A stretch of 64,000 bases of DNA. It comes from an uncultured Chryseobacterium sp. (GTDB lineage Bacteria; Bacteroidota; Bacteroidia; Flavobacteriales; Weeksellaceae). The position numbers were made by a program, and so were the translations under genes. Below are positions 8,466 through 17,605 of this stretch, in pieces (position 1 is the stretch's first letter; each line of letters opens with the position of its first letter). The notes under the pieces are model-generated. The model was not told where the DNA came from, ran no database searches, and saw only the letters and a list, made by a program, of their open reading frames with translations. Location: contig CAJYLH010000020.1 of assembly GCA_913775525.1 (NCBI GenBank), forward strand, positions 62,001-126,000. The letters are read 5' to 3'.

Positions 8466-9710
8466 ATGCCTGTTTTTAAACCTTTCCGCGGAATAAGACC
8501 TCATAAAGACCTGGAGAGTACTTTCCCTACCCATCCCCTGGATAATTTTACCCAGGAGGAGATTGCAGAGAAAGCTCAAGTTGAGAATACCTACATCCAT
8601 ATGATCAAGCCCTATGTGGTAAGCAAATCAAAGGATATTGACCGGAACCTCAGGAAGATCCGGGCAACCTTTGAAGAGCTGCTGGATGAAAATAAACTTG
8701 TTCAGGACAGTTCTGCCTACTATCTTTATGAGCAGATATATCCTAACAAGCAGATATTCAGAGGACTTTTAGGACTGGCCAGCATCGAAGATTTCTGGAA
8801 CGGAAAGATTAAAAGGCATGAAAGCACCATTCCTCAGAAAAAAGAAAAACTGGCGCATTACCTGGAAAAGGTAAACCTGCAGGCCGAACCGGTACTGCTG
8901 ACCTACCCTTCCAATTCCAAGATCGAACTGCTCATGAACCATGAAGAGAAAAATGTACCGATCTTTAACCATGTGGATACCAAAGGCATCCGCCATAAAA
9001 TCTGGAAGATTGATAACCGCCTGAAATTGCAGCAGTTTAAAGAAGTTATTGACCAGATTGACTCTTTTTATATCGCAGACGGCCACCACAGGATCGGATC
9101 CACGGCGCTGAATGCCAAGCACCAGAAAGATAAAAACAAAAGGCACAACGGTACGGAACCGTACAATTTTGTGTACAGTTTCATCGTATCCAACCAATCC
9201 ATCAAAATCCATGACTATAACAGGATGGTCAGTGACCTAGGAGAACTGAGCCCTGAAGAATTCCTGAAACAGCTGGAAGACTATTTTCTGATTCACGAAA
9301 AAGGGGAAACCGCATATTATCCTTCACAGAAATTCCATATTTCCATGTACATGGATGGTAAATTTTATTCCCTTCACGTGAAGCATGATCTGCGTTCACA
9401 GGAAATGTCACTGGATAACCTGGACCATCACCTCCTGGATAAATACATATTCAAAAACATCCTCAAGATTGAAGATCCGGACAGTTCTGAAAAAATCAGT
9501 TACGTAAAAGGAACTTCAAATCTGGAAGGAATCGCCCTGCTGAAGGAAAAAGTGGACCATGGTGAAGGTAAGGCAGGATTCGGGATTTACCCGGTAAGCT
9601 TCAACGACATGATCAAAATATCGGACCTTAAACTGAGCATGCCTCCGAAATGCACATTCATTGAGCCTAAATTGGTTACAGCGCTTTTAATGTATGATAT
9701 GAAGTCTTAA
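8466..9710 (+). CDS. DUF1015 family protein
   Basis: The 414-residue protein matches the DUF1015 family, with the characteristic segments PFRGIRPHKD at the N-terminus and SFYIADGHHRIGSTA in the middle. The DGHHR motif resembles a ParB/Srx-type nucleotide-binding loop; a role as a serine kinase-like enzyme has been discussed for related proteins, but I cannot assign one here. It starts three bases after serA and is conserved next to it in related bacteria, so a link to serine or phosphoserine metabolism is a reasonable inference. Confidence 0.88.
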   Translation: MPVFKPFRGIRPHKDLESTFPTHPLDNFTQEEIAEKAQVENTYIHMIKPYVVSKSKDIDRNLRKIRATFEELLDENKLVQDSSAYYLYEQIYPNKQIFRGLLGLASIEDFWNGKIKRHESTIPQKKEKLAHYLEKVNLQAEPVLLTYPSNSKIELLMNHEEKNVPIFNHVDTKGIRHKIWKIDNRLKLQQFKEVIDQIDSFYIADGHHRIGSTALNAKHQKDKNKRHNGTEPYNFVYSFIVSNQSIKIHDYNRMVSDLGELSPEEFLKQLEDYFLIHEKGETAYYPSQKFHISMYMDGKFYSLHVKHDLRSQEMSLDNLDHHLLDKYIFKNILKIEDPDSSEKISYVKGTSNLEGIALLKEKVDHGEGKAGFGIYPVSFNDMIKISDLKLSMPPKCTFIEPKLVTALLMYDMKS

Positions 9711-9762
9711 TATTCCTGTTTTTTTCCTATTTTTAACGATGGAAAAGATAGGTTGATAAAAA

Positions 9763-11169
9763 ATGAAAAAAGCATTCATTATAATTCCACTCTTTTTGAG
9801 TGGATTTTTATTTTCTCAGAAAAAACCGCTGAAGAGACCTTCAAAAAAGCCCTATGCATCTGTAAAATCCAATTATCATGAGGAATTCAAAAAGATTTCG
9901 GATGAGATCATGACCCATGGTACGGCTTATGACAACCTGGGTGAACTGACCAAGGGAATCGGGCCACGGTTCAGCGGAACTCCGGGCTATGCCAAAGCTG
10001 TGGAATGGGCAGAAAAAAAGCTTAAAGACATAGGGATTGAAATGATCTGGAGGCAGGAAGCCAAAGTCCCGGTATGGGTCAGAGGAAGAGAATCCCTGCA
10101 GATCAAAGCCGGAAATGGGGAATGGAGAAATATCAGGATGCTTTCATTCGGAAATTCTGAAGGGACCGGCGGAAAAGACCTTACAGGCGAAATCGTACAG
10201 ATCAGCAGCACTGCGGAACTCAATGCCCTGCCGATAGGCAAGCTGAAAGATAAAATTGTTTTCGTCGACCTGCCGATGGATCCTACAATCATCAATACCA
10301 GCGATGCGTACCTCGCTGCGGCCAAATCCAAGCTGATTTCCGCTTCGGTGATTGCCAAAACCGGGGCAAAAGCACTGATCATCCGATCGTTGACTACGGC
10401 TTTCGATGATACTCCCCATGCTAAGATGGTATACTATGAGCCGGATGATAAAGTAAGGATTCCTGCTTTAACCATCGGTGTAAGATCTGCGGATGAACTC
10501 GAAAAACTGCTGAAAAAACAGAAAGTCACGGCAAAGGTCAATATGTCCGCCGAGCCTAAAGGAGATACTACCAATCCCAATATCATTGCGGAAATTCCAG
10601 GAAAGAAAGATTCAAAAGTCATTATGATCGGTGCACAGCTGGATTCCTGGGATTTTGCAGAGGGTGCCCATGATGACGGCTCCGGCGTCGTGCAGTGCAT
10701 TGAAATCCTGAGGACCCTTAAAGCGCTCGGGATACAGAACAACCATACGATCAGGATCGTTCTGTTCGCCAACAGTGAAAACGGCGGCCAGGGCCACGAA
10801 GTCTATACCGCCTACGTAAAGAAAAAAGAAGAGAAACATGTATTTGCCCTGGGAACGGATGCCGGCGGATATTCCCCGAGAGGATTTTCCCTGGATATGC
10901 CGCCCCAACGGAGAAAGCAGATCTTTGAGTGGAAAAATTATTTCCTGCCGTACGGTGTGTATGATTTTGACCAGACTAATGCCATCCAGGATATTTCTCC
11001 CCTGAAGCAGCTGGATATCCCTCTTGCCGAACTGGTCGTAGATCCGCAGCGGTATTTTGATTACCATCATTCTACGGAAGACAGCTTTGACAAGGTGAAT
11101 AAGAGGGAACTTCTGCTGGGTGCTACAGTCCTTACCCAAATGGTCCTGATGATTGATAAAAACTGGTAG
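9763..11169 (+). CDS. M28-family peptidase homologue with altered active site
   Basis: A 468-residue secreted protein (signal peptide ending in FLFSQ) with a PA domain and an M28 zinc aminopeptidase domain. Family ligands Asp in GAHDDGSG, Glu339, Asp in GTDAGG and His in YHHSTED are present. The first metal-binding His of the usual GGHLDSWD motif is Gln292 (AQLDSWD), and the general-base Glu of NEENG is Ser338 (NSENGG). By M28 chemistry this should abolish or strongly reduce peptidase activity, so it may be a pseudoenzyme. A closely related copy with canonical residues lies at 11727-13083 but is frameshifted. Confidence 0.9.
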   Translation: MKKAFIIIPLFLSGFLFSQKKPLKRPSKKPYASVKSNYHEEFKKISDEIMTHGTAYDNLGELTKGIGPRFSGTPGYAKAVEWAEKKLKDIGIEMIWRQEAKVPVWVRGRESLQIKAGNGEWRNIRMLSFGNSEGTGGKDLTGEIVQISSTAELNALPIGKLKDKIVFVDLPMDPTIINTSDAYLAAAKSKLISASVIAKTGAKALIIRSLTTAFDDTPHAKMVYYEPDDKVRIPALTIGVRSADELEKLLKKQKVTAKVNMSAEPKGDTTNPNIIAEIPGKKDSKVIMIGAQLDSWDFAEGAHDDGSGVVQCIEILRTLKALGIQNNHTIRIVLFANSENGGQGHEVYTAYVKKKEEKHVFALGTDAGGYSPRGFSLDMPPQRRKQIFEWKNYFLPYGVYDFDQTNAIQDISPLKQLDIPLAELVVDPQRYFDYHHSTEDSFDKVNKRELLLGATVLTQMVLMIDKNW

Positions 11170-11225
11170 GCAATGTCCTTAATAGGTTCCTGAATTCCGA
11201 AATATTGTAAATAAAACCGAAACAG

Positions 11226-11693
11226 ATGAAAAAAATGAGTACGCTCCGGCTTGATCCCGGACTTTTAGCCGATAAGAGATCTCAAATGCTGTATCAGCAA
11301 CTGGAGACCTTATTGAATGAACTTGAAAAGAAAGAAATTTCCGATAAGACGAGAGAAATTATTAATCAGCAGGTAGAATCAATTAATTCCGCTTCCTTAA
11401 ATGATAAAGCTTTACCCAAACTTTTAAAGGAAAAGCAGACAGGCATCCTCAAAATGCTTGAAAAAGAATATCAGCTGGTCCCTAAAAATTATTATCGTAC
11501 TATGTGGCTGGCAGCGGGTCTGGCGGCATTCGGAGTACCGATCGGAATTGCCTTGGGATTTTTATTGGGCAATATGGCATATCTCGGTATAGGACTTCCG
11601 ATAGGAATAACCATAGGAATGGCACTGGGTGCTTCAATGGATAAACAAGCAGAGGCAGAAGGCAGGCAGCTTGATGTCGAAATAAAATATTAA
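11226..11693 (+). CDS. Hypothetical membrane protein with two transmembrane segments
   Basis: I do not recognise a named family. The 155-residue protein has an amphipathic, charged N-terminal 95 residues (repeated LEKKEI / LLKEKQ-type helices) followed by two glycine-rich hydrophobic segments at about residues 96-115 and 120-140 and a short polar tail. The arrangement suggests a cytoplasmic helical domain anchored by a hairpin. It sits between two M28 paralogues on the same strand. Confidence 0.75.
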   Translation: MKKMSTLRLDPGLLADKRSQMLYQQLETLLNELEKKEISDKTREIINQQVESINSASLNDKALPKLLKEKQTGILKMLEKEYQLVPKNYYRTMWLAAGLAAFGVPIGIALGFLLGNMAYLGIGLPIGITIGMALGASMDKQAEAEGRQLDVEIKY

Positions 11694-11726
11694 ATCAGGC
11701 ACAACAATAATTATGCATGACAGATC

Positions 11727-13083
11727 ATGAAGAATATAGTATGCACTGCGGTACTCATAAGCAGTATGATGGCTTACGGCCAGCAAAAAGAAGATTCTGT
11801 GCAGTTCGCAAAGATTTCCACTGAAATTCTGAATAACGGAAAAGCTTATACAGAATTAAAGGATCTGACCCAAAATATAGGCCACGTCTCAGCGGTTCAG
11901 CATCGTATGAAAAAGCAGTACAATGGGCAGCAACAGAGCTTCGGGCAGCCGGCGCGGATAAAGTCTGGCTTCAGGAAGTGATGGTCCCGGTCTGGGAAAG
12001 AGGAAAAGAATCATTACAGGTCCGAACCATGGACGGCAAGTGGAAATCCGTAAAGATGCTTTCATTAGGGAATTCTGAAGGAACCGGAGGTAAAGATGTA
12101 TCCGGAGAGGTCATTATGGTGCAGTCGCTGGAAGAATATGAGAAACTTCCGGCAGATCAGATAAAAGGTAAGGTGGTCTTTTTTAATTATCCGTTCAGCC
12201 AGTCCTTTGTGGAAACTTTCAGAGGCTATAGCGATGCGGCAAAGTACAGGGTCAATGCCGCTTCTCTTACCGCAAAGAAAGGCGGAAAATTTGCCGTGAT
12301 CCGCTCTCTTTCCTCAGCTTTTGATAATGTACCGCATACAGGAGGCATGCGTTATGACGAACAGTATCCTAAAATTCCTGCCGTAGCAATTGGTACTGCA
12401 GCAGCAGATGAGCTTGCAGAACTGCTGAAAAGCCAGAAAATAACCCTCAAACTGAACTCCCACTGCGGCATGAAAGGGGAAAAGCTTTCGCACTCCGTAA
12501 TTGGTGAAATTACGGGCCATCAGGACCATGAAGTTATTGTAGCAGGAGGACATTTAGATTCATGGGATGTGGGTGAAGGCGCTCATGATGACGGTGCAGG
12601 AATCGTACAAAGCATAGAAATCCTCAGGACATTCAAAAAACTGGGCATCAACAACCGGCATACTATTCGGGTGGTATGTTTTGCTAACGAGGAAAATGGC
12701 GTAAAAGGCGGAATAGCATACGGTAAAGCAGCAAAAGAAAACAACGAAAAGCATCTTTTCGCTATAGAATCGGATGCGGGAGGATTTGCGCCGCGGGGAA
12801 TTTCCATGGAAATGGACGCACAGAAGATCAATCAGATCAAAAGCTGGGCGAACCTTTTCTTCCCGTATGGAGTATATAATTTTGAGGGAAGGTTTTCGGA
12901 ACCGATCTTTATCCGCTTCATGATATGGGCGTTCCGACAGCCGAACTGGTTCCTGATTCCCAGCGCTACTTTGACATCCACCACACGGAAGAAGATACGT
13001 TTGATAAAGTAAACCGCCGGGAACTTCTCCTTGGGGCGGTAACGATGACCCAGCTGATCTATATGATTGATAAAAACTGGTGA
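11727..13083 (+). pseudogene. M28-family peptidase, disrupted by two -1 frameshifts
   Basis: Three overlapping frames together encode a paralogue of the 9763-11169 protein. The first shift lies near 11882, where GGCCACG should read GGCCCACG to continue into PRLSGSASYEKAVQWA. The second lies near 12890-12898, after which the third frame gives GTDLYPLHDMGVPTAELV and ends MIDKNW at a TGA. Both are single-base losses. The decayed copy keeps canonical zinc-peptidase residues: GGHLDSWD, GAHDDG and ANEENG. It has a signal peptide (MAYGQ). Either it is a recent pseudogene or the two bases were lost in sequencing. Confidence 0.88.
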
Positions 13084-13121
13084 CAAATAATTGATACAGG
13101 TGTACCGAATTATCCATACAT

Positions 13122-13150
13122 GCCCGCTGAAGATCAGCGGGCTTTTGTAT
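13122..13150 (+). terminator. Terminator after the M28 pseudogene
   Basis: GCCCGCTGA pairs with TCAGCGGGC around a three-base loop, followed by TTTTGT. Confidence 0.75.
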
Positions 13151-13235
13151 TCAGCATCCAGATTTCCGATCAGATACCGTAGGATCATCATTTTCACCAC
13201 TTGTTTTCATCAACATTCTCTGGTTTAGTAATATT

Positions 13236-13251
13236 TGGCACGGAAATGGCT
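13236..13251 (+). promoter_or_regulatory. Possible sigma-54 promoter
   Basis: TGGCACG-GAAA-TGGC has the -24 GG (13237-13238) and -12 GC (13249-13250) with the required 12-base periodicity, differing from TGGCACG-N4-TTGC at one position. No ORF begins just downstream; the next gene starts 270 bp away. Whether the organism has RpoN cannot be seen here. Confidence 0.4.
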
Positions 13252-13261
13252 ACATAATGCC

Positions 13262-13523
13262 TTAATAAAACAAAGCTATGATGATGAAAAATAAGGTCTT
13301 TCCACGGATTTTCCGTATCGGGCTCTGAAAAGAAATGGGCTGTTCCAACAGCCATTTTCCGAGTTTAAAACCCATCGTATTATATCATGAATCTGCTTTT
13401 CGGAATAGGTATTCCGTGAAAATAGACGTATTGCAGAGTTTCAGATTTGATAACTCTTTCAATCTAAATATCCGTTTTCATCAGGCAACAAAATATTAAG
13501 TTTAATTTTTAAAATTATTACCA
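13262..13523 (+). other. Non-coding stretch with hairpins before a small membrane protein gene
   Basis: Downstream of the sigma-54-like element there are three short hairpins: ACGGA/TCCGT at 13303-13315, a GGCTGT/ACAGCC stem near 13345-13363 followed by TTTT, and GGAAT/ATTCC near 13400-13413. They could belong to a short RNA or to a long 5' leader of the gene at 13524. No longer ORF is supported. Confidence 0.35.
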
Positions 13524-13772
13524 ATGAAGAATGTAAAAGAAATGACGATCAACACGCCAAAAAGTTTAACTCAGACCCACATGCTGAGTATTGCCTTATT
13601 ATTTGTATTTGCGGTTTTCTCCGTTTTACTATATGTATCTAATATCAGCTTTAATAACCTGATGGTTTATCTGGTAGCCCTGATCGCCTACGGAGGTTTC
13701 AGTGCCCTTTTCATCAGTTCACTAAACAGAAAGAGGATGCAGATCAGGAAAAAATTAGAGAGGAATATATAA
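13524..13772 (+). CDS. Small membrane protein, unknown function
   Basis: The 82-residue product has two hydrophobic segments (about residues 20-40 and 46-66) separated by a short loop and a strongly basic C-terminal tail (NRKRMQIRKKLER), which predicts a helical hairpin with both ends in the cytoplasm. No family is recognised. A clean terminator follows the stop codon, which supports a real gene. Confidence 0.65.
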   Translation: MKNVKEMTINTPKSLTQTHMLSIALLFVFAVFSVLLYVSNISFNNLMVYLVALIAYGGFSALFISSLNRKRMQIRKKLERNI

Positions 13773-13797
13773 CTCTGCAATTTCAGTTTTTCAAATC

Positions 13798-13828
13798 AAA
13801 GGCTGTCTCAAATGAGACAGCCTTTTTA
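13798..13828. terminator. Bidirectional hairpin terminator
   Basis: AAAGGCTGTCTCA and TGAGACAGCCTTT form a near-perfect palindrome with an AA centre and a T run. It lies between two converging genes. Confidence 0.85.
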
Positions 13829-13846
13829 ATGGATATGGATGATCAA

Positions 13847-14422
13847 TTAGATTTTATCAAGGACTTTCTTTGGCAAGACCCTTATAAGATGAGGCTTATA
13901 TTCCTTTTCAAGAATTATAAACTGCCAATTTTTTCTATTTTTAGAAACTGCGCAAGCTCTCATATGGGCGTTAACAAAATAAGAACTTTCAGCAGCAATA
14001 TATTTTACATTATTTTTACCATACTTGCTTATAAAAGCTGCGTTCAATCGTTTTTTCATTTCATCATTTAAAGATCCTACATCACATTTAAGATGAAAAA
14101 AGTAATTAACAATAGAAAAGTACTCTCCATTAATTTGTTTAGGAAGTTCTATATTTCCAAACTTCAAATTACTCATATCAATTTTCATGAATGGGTTATT
14201 ATAGGTCATATTTAATATCTGGGTCATTTGATCTTTGGGAATTACTATAAAAAGCTTTGGATAGATACAGTTTACTCCCTGGTCAATTTTTTTGTCTTTA
14301 ATACTATTCATAAAGTAAGTTAGAGATTTTTTTATAGATGCCTCATCAGGATTCGCCTTATTCTGGGCAAAGACCGTAAAGGACAGCATAACCAACAGGA
14401 ACAGAAGTGTTTTTGTTTTCAT
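13847..14422 (-). CDS. Secreted hypothetical protein
   Basis: A 191-residue protein with a clear signal peptide (MKTKTLLFLLVMLSF then VFAQ). The mature part is rich in Lys and Asn, contains two cysteines (GVNCIYP and LKCDVG) plus one near the C-terminus, and has no recognised domain. Base composition is more AT-rich than its neighbours. It is probably periplasmic. Function is unknown. Confidence 0.75.
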   Translation of the reverse strand: MKTKTLLFLLVMLSFTVFAQNKANPDEASIKKSLTYFMNSIKDKKIDQGVNCIYPKLFIVIPKDQMTQILNMTYNNPFMKIDMSNLKFGNIELPKQINGEYFSIVNYFFHLKCDVGSLNDEMKKRLNAAFISKYGKNNVKYIAAESSYFVNAHMRACAVSKNRKNWQFIILEKEYKPHLIRVLPKKVLDKI

Positions 14423-14568
14423 TAGGATTCAGATATTATAATTGATAGGTTTTGATTAAAGTGAAAGCATCATTAAAATGATCAGAGTATTGTAATCCTA
14501 CTCTCTTTCTATCGAATCTGTCGAAGGATGGGTGCAGGTCGTTACAAAATTAGGCTTCAGAGAATAAA

Positions 14569-14595
14569 AAAAAGCCATCCTTACGGACGGCTTTT
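14569..14595 (-). terminator. Terminator of the PPIase operon
   Basis: AAAGCCATCC and GGACGGCTTT form a stem with one mismatch around TTAC, with an A run on the left that reads as U-rich on the minus strand, 20 bp after the stop codon. Confidence 0.65.
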
Positions 14596-14614
14596 AAAGT
14601 TTATTCAGGTGATC

Positions 14615-15730
14615 TTACTGTACTTTTACAAGTTCAACATCGAAAACCAGCCATGCATTAGGCGGGATGATACCTCCTGCCCCTCTTTCCCCGTAACCCA
14701 TTGCCGGCGGGATCAATAAGGTAGCGGTTTCACCTTCTTTCAGTAAAAGGATCCCTTCGTCCCAGCCTTTGATCACTCTACCCATTCCGATCGGAATGTC
14801 AATCGGTTCATTTCTTTTGAATGAAGAATCGAATTCCGTTCCGTCAACCAGTTTTCCTGCATAGTGTACGGATACATTATCTCCGGCCTTCGGAGCTTTT
14901 CCTGTTGTGGTCTTGGTAATTTTATAATACAGTCCGGATTCCGTTTTCTGCATTCCTGCTTTCAGGTCTTCCACCATTTTCAGCTGGTTAGCTTTGAACT
15001 CCTCTTCTTTTCTTTTTTTCTCAGCTTCCTCTTTAGCAATATATGCTTTATTGTTTTCTGCTATTTTTGCTTTTCCTTCGTTAAAAGTCTTTGCAGGATC
15101 GTAATTCTTGTACTCGTCTCCTTTGCTGAATACGGATACTTTCTCAAGAACCACATCAGTTTTAGGCTTGTCCTGAGGTCCTTTTTCTACGTTGGCAATC
15201 GCATCAATCACATCCTCTCCTTTTACTACTTTACCAAAGATTGTATGTCTTCCGTCCAGCCAAGGCGTAGCCACTTCCGTAATGAAGAATTGTGACCCGT
15301 TGCTATTCGGTCCTGAATTTGCCATAGAAAGCGTTCCTTTTCCGGTGTGCTTAAGGTCATTTCTTTCATCCTCGAATTTATATCCCGGATCTCCCATCCC
15401 TGTTCCCTGAGGATCTCCTCCCTGGATCATGAAATCTTTGATCACCCTGTGGAAGATGGTCCCGTCATAGAAAGGAACACCTTTAGCCTTTGCCTTATTA
15501 TCAATTTTTCCTTCGGCAAGGCCGATGAAGTTGGCTACGGTTACCGGAGCTTTCTTATCTTCAAGCTTCACAATCATGTTTCCTTTGGACGTCTGAAGGT
15601 TAGCATAGAGTCCGTCATTAAGACCTTCGTAAGTTTCTTTGTCTACGTTCATTTTTTTATAAATTGGTGTACAACTCATCAGCGAAACGCTTGCCGCTGC
15701 CAGAATTATATTTTTGTTAAACAATTTCAT
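14615..15730 (-). CDS. Lipoprotein with cyclophilin and FKBP peptidyl-prolyl isomerase domains
   Basis: Signal peptide with lipobox LMSC (Cys20) marks a lipoprotein. Residues 40-200 form a cyclophilin domain (FHRVIKDFMIQGGDPQGTG, SQFFITEVATPWLDGRHTIFG). A charged alanine/lysine/glutamate helix follows at about 220-260. Residues 270-371 are an FKBP domain (VSVHYAGKLVDGTEFDSS, GYGERGAGGIIPPNAWLVFD). Two unrelated isomerase folds in one chain suggest a periplasmic folding catalyst for exported proteins. Its start codon directly abuts the stop codon of gldI, so the two are co-translated. Confidence 0.9.
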   Translation of the reverse strand: MKLFNKNIILAAASVSLMSCTPIYKKMNVDKETYEGLNDGLYANLQTSKGNMIVKLEDKKAPVTVANFIGLAEGKIDNKAKAKGVPFYDGTIFHRVIKDFMIQGGDPQGTGMGDPGYKFEDERNDLKHTGKGTLSMANSGPNSNGSQFFITEVATPWLDGRHTIFGKVVKGEDVIDAIANVEKGPQDKPKTDVVLEKVSVFSKGDEYKNYDPAKTFNEGKAKIAENNKAYIAKEEAEKKRKEEEFKANQLKMVEDLKAGMQKTESGLYYKITKTTTGKAPKAGDNVSVHYAGKLVDGTEFDSSFKRNEPIDIPIGMGRVIKGWDEGILLLKEGETATLLIPPAMGYGERGAGGIIPPNAWLVFDVELVKVQ

Positions 15731-16243
15731 TTATAATGCTTTTAATTTTATGATCAGGGGAATGTCGTTATCTATTTTTTTCTCATCTCCGTATGTACCG
15801 TACGCCAGAGCAGACGGAACCAACAGGGTAACTTCCTCGCCATTATGGATATACCGCAAAGCATTTTCTACCGCTTTCAGTTCATCAAAGTGTCCGAATT
15901 TTGCGTCTCTCCGTTCAATAGGCTGATCATAGATTTTGGTCTGGTCAAAATCATAAAGATCATAGGAATAAGAGATCAGCGTATTGTCTTCCCTTCTTGC
16001 CCTTTCGCTGAAATCCTGTGCATCTACCCAGTAATTAAGCGGCATAGCATAGAATTTTACAGGCTGGGTAGCGATCCATTCCTGGATCTGTCTCCGCTCC
16101 GTAGCATTCAGATTCCTCATTCTCTCCCTGGAGATATCCAGGTCGCTGCGGCTCAGGACGCCTCCCACAGGAGGATGTGTTTCAGCAGCTTTCCGGTTGC
16201 ATCCGGCGAGCAAGAGAACAGATAAGAAAAAAATGTTTTTCAT
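15731..16243 (-). CDS. gldI: Gliding-motility-associated FKBP-type isomerase lipoprotein GldI
   Basis: A lipoprotein (lipobox LAGC, Cys15) with a degenerate FKBP fold ending in LLVPSALAYGTYGDE and IPLIIKLKAL. Length and features match GldI, which Flavobacterium johnsoniae needs for gliding and probably for folding of motility/T9SS components. The start at MKNIFF is chosen over an upstream methionine because it begins the signal peptide. Presence of gldI does not by itself prove gliding; many non-gliding relatives keep it. It is first in a two-gene operon with the double-domain isomerase. Confidence 0.85.
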   Translation of the reverse strand: MKNIFFLSVLLLAGCNRKAAETHPPVGGVLSRSDLDISRERMRNLNATERRQIQEWIATQPVKFYAMPLNYWVDAQDFSERARREDNTLISYSYDLYDFDQTKIYDQPIERRDAKFGHFDELKAVENALRYIHNGEEVTLLVPSALAYGTYGDEKKIDNDIPLIIKLKAL

Positions 16244-16486
16244 AGGTGGTGCGAAAATACACATTTCAGGAATGAATTACAAAAACAATGACTTCAAAAA
16301 TAGTAACCGGCCCGAAAAATATTTTTTCCGCTTCACAAAAGATACATCTGCGGACCAGCACTTTGTGGGGGATAAAGGAGTACAAATAGGCAGGACTAAC
16401 TTATGGTATTCCTTATCTTACCATTAATCTCATTGATAAAAAGTTGCTTCCTCAACACACACGATTGATTAAAGAAGATTTGGCCA

Positions 16487-16867
16487 TTACTTCACAGAGC
16501 AATGCTTACAAAGTCCCGTGAGGATACAATTCACATTTTCTACATGGTAACCGTTTGGAACTGAAAAATGCACGGCTTCCGGCAGGCATTCAACAGTCTG
16601 GCAATTAACACAGCGGAAATGAAAATGATTGTCTGTAAAACGATGGTCATCACATTTCATACAGACTGCAAAATACTGTTTGCCATCTTCGGCTACTATT
16701 TTATGGACTACGCCGTCTTCGCAAAAGCTGTTCAGTATCCTGTAAATTGTAGCCCTGTCAATGGGCACATCAATCTTTTCTTCGATAGCATCCCGACTCA
16801 TCGCTTTTCCGGCTTTTACCAATAACTCTAAGACTGCTTCTTTGGACGGTGTGTTTCTGCGTTTCAT
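16487..16867 (-). CDS. Fur-family metalloregulator
   Basis: A 126-residue Fur/Zur/PerR-type repressor. The N-terminal winged helix contains IDRATIYRILNSF, the family's DNA-recognition helix. The C-terminal half has the metal/zinc features DDHRFTDNHFHFRC, CVNC and CKHC, so a structural zinc site with two CxxC pairs is likely. It is divergent from the RidA lipoprotein and thioredoxin-reductase-like genes, with two 7-5-7 inverted repeats in the shared intergenic region. This suggests autoregulation and control of that pair. Metal or peroxide specificity cannot be read off. Confidence 0.88.
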   Translation of the reverse strand: MKRRNTPSKEAVLELLVKAGKAMSRDAIEEKIDVPIDRATIYRILNSFCEDGVVHKIVAEDGKQYFAVCMKCDDHRFTDNHFHFRCVNCQTVECLPEAVHFSVPNGYHVENVNCILTGLCKHCSVK

Positions 16868-16892
16868 TTTTTTATTGTTCTTCCGTAAAGTT

Positions 16893-16935
16893 AATGCAAA
16901 TTATTCGCATTTAAATAATGCAAATATGTTGCATT
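16893..16935. promoter_or_regulatory. Twin Fur-family operator
   Basis: Two 7-5-7 inverted repeats lie side by side: AATGCAA-ATTAT-TCGCATT (16893-16911, one mismatch) and AATGCAA-ATATG-TTGCATT (16917-16935, perfect), with centres 24 bp apart. The second overlaps the -33 element of the rightward promoter, so bound repressor would block transcription. Confidence 0.65.
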
Positions 16936-16957
16936 AAAGAAAACTTCTTTACCTTTG
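16929..16957 (+). promoter_or_regulatory. Promoter of the RidA lipoprotein gene
   Basis: A TTG at 16929-16931 and a perfect TAnnTTTG box TACCTTTG at 16950-16957 are separated by 18 bases, a canonical Bacteroidota promoter. The start codon follows 20 bp later. Confidence 0.7.
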
Positions 16958-16977
16958 CGTGAAATACATTAAAGATT

Positions 16978-17502
16978 ATGAATATACACATCCGATCTGC
17001 AAAAACCGCTTTCATGGCAACAACTCCACTGCTGTTATCCCTTGTGCTCTTCAGTTGCTCCCAGGAGGCTCAAAAAGCCGACAGAATGACCAATGCCATT
17101 GAAAACACAGAAAGGCCTGACTATTTCCTCCTTCATCCCGAATTGGAAAAAACGTACGGTTATACACAGGCCGTCAGAGTGGGTACTATGGTAAAAATAG
17201 GAGGCGTCATCAGTATTGACGAGAAAGGAAATGCCACTGCCAAGAATGATTATCAGCAACAAATGAAAAACTGCTACGCAAGCCTGGATAAAATATTAAA
17301 ACATTATGGCTGCACTTATGACGATGTCATACTTGAAAATATCTATACAACCAGTATGGATGAACTTCACAAAAATGCTTCTTACAGGCAGGAAGTTTAC
17401 AAAAAACACTTTCCTACAGGAAGCTGGATTGGCGTTAAAGAACTGGGGATGCCCGGAATTATGGTTGAAATTGAACTGGAAGCCTTAATGCCTGATAAAT
17501 AA
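16978..17502 (+). CDS. RidA-family lipoprotein
   Basis: Most RidA (YjgF) proteins are cytoplasmic enamine/imine deaminases of about 130 residues. This one has an N-terminal signal with lipobox LFSC (Cys27), so it is predicted to be exported and lipid-anchored. The domain covers residues 55-170, with segments VKIGGVISID, YASLDKILKHYGCTYDDV and ELGMPGIMVEIELEA. The usual catalytic Arg of the xxNRVxV/E-type loop near the C-terminus is not evident. It lies under a Fur-family operator and is followed by an oxidoreductase gene, 103 bp downstream. Confidence 0.82.
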   Translation: MNIHIRSAKTAFMATTPLLLSLVLFSCSQEAQKADRMTNAIENTERPDYFLLHPELEKTYGYTQAVRVGTMVKIGGVISIDEKGNATAKNDYQQQMKNCYASLDKILKHYGCTYDDVILENIYTTSMDELHKNASYRQEVYKKHFPTGSWIGVKELGMPGIMVEIELEALMPDK

Positions 17503-17605
17503 AATTAAAACAGGATATTACCGGACAGGAATCCATGTAACGAGGAATATTGATACTAACCTTGCAGCCCTGTCTTTCTATCAACTTAATTTAAAAAACA
17601 ACAGT

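Noticed and set aside
15192-15736. Plus-strand ORFs opposite the PPIase gene
   Set aside because: They are antisense shadows of a well-supported lipoprotein and have no domain features.
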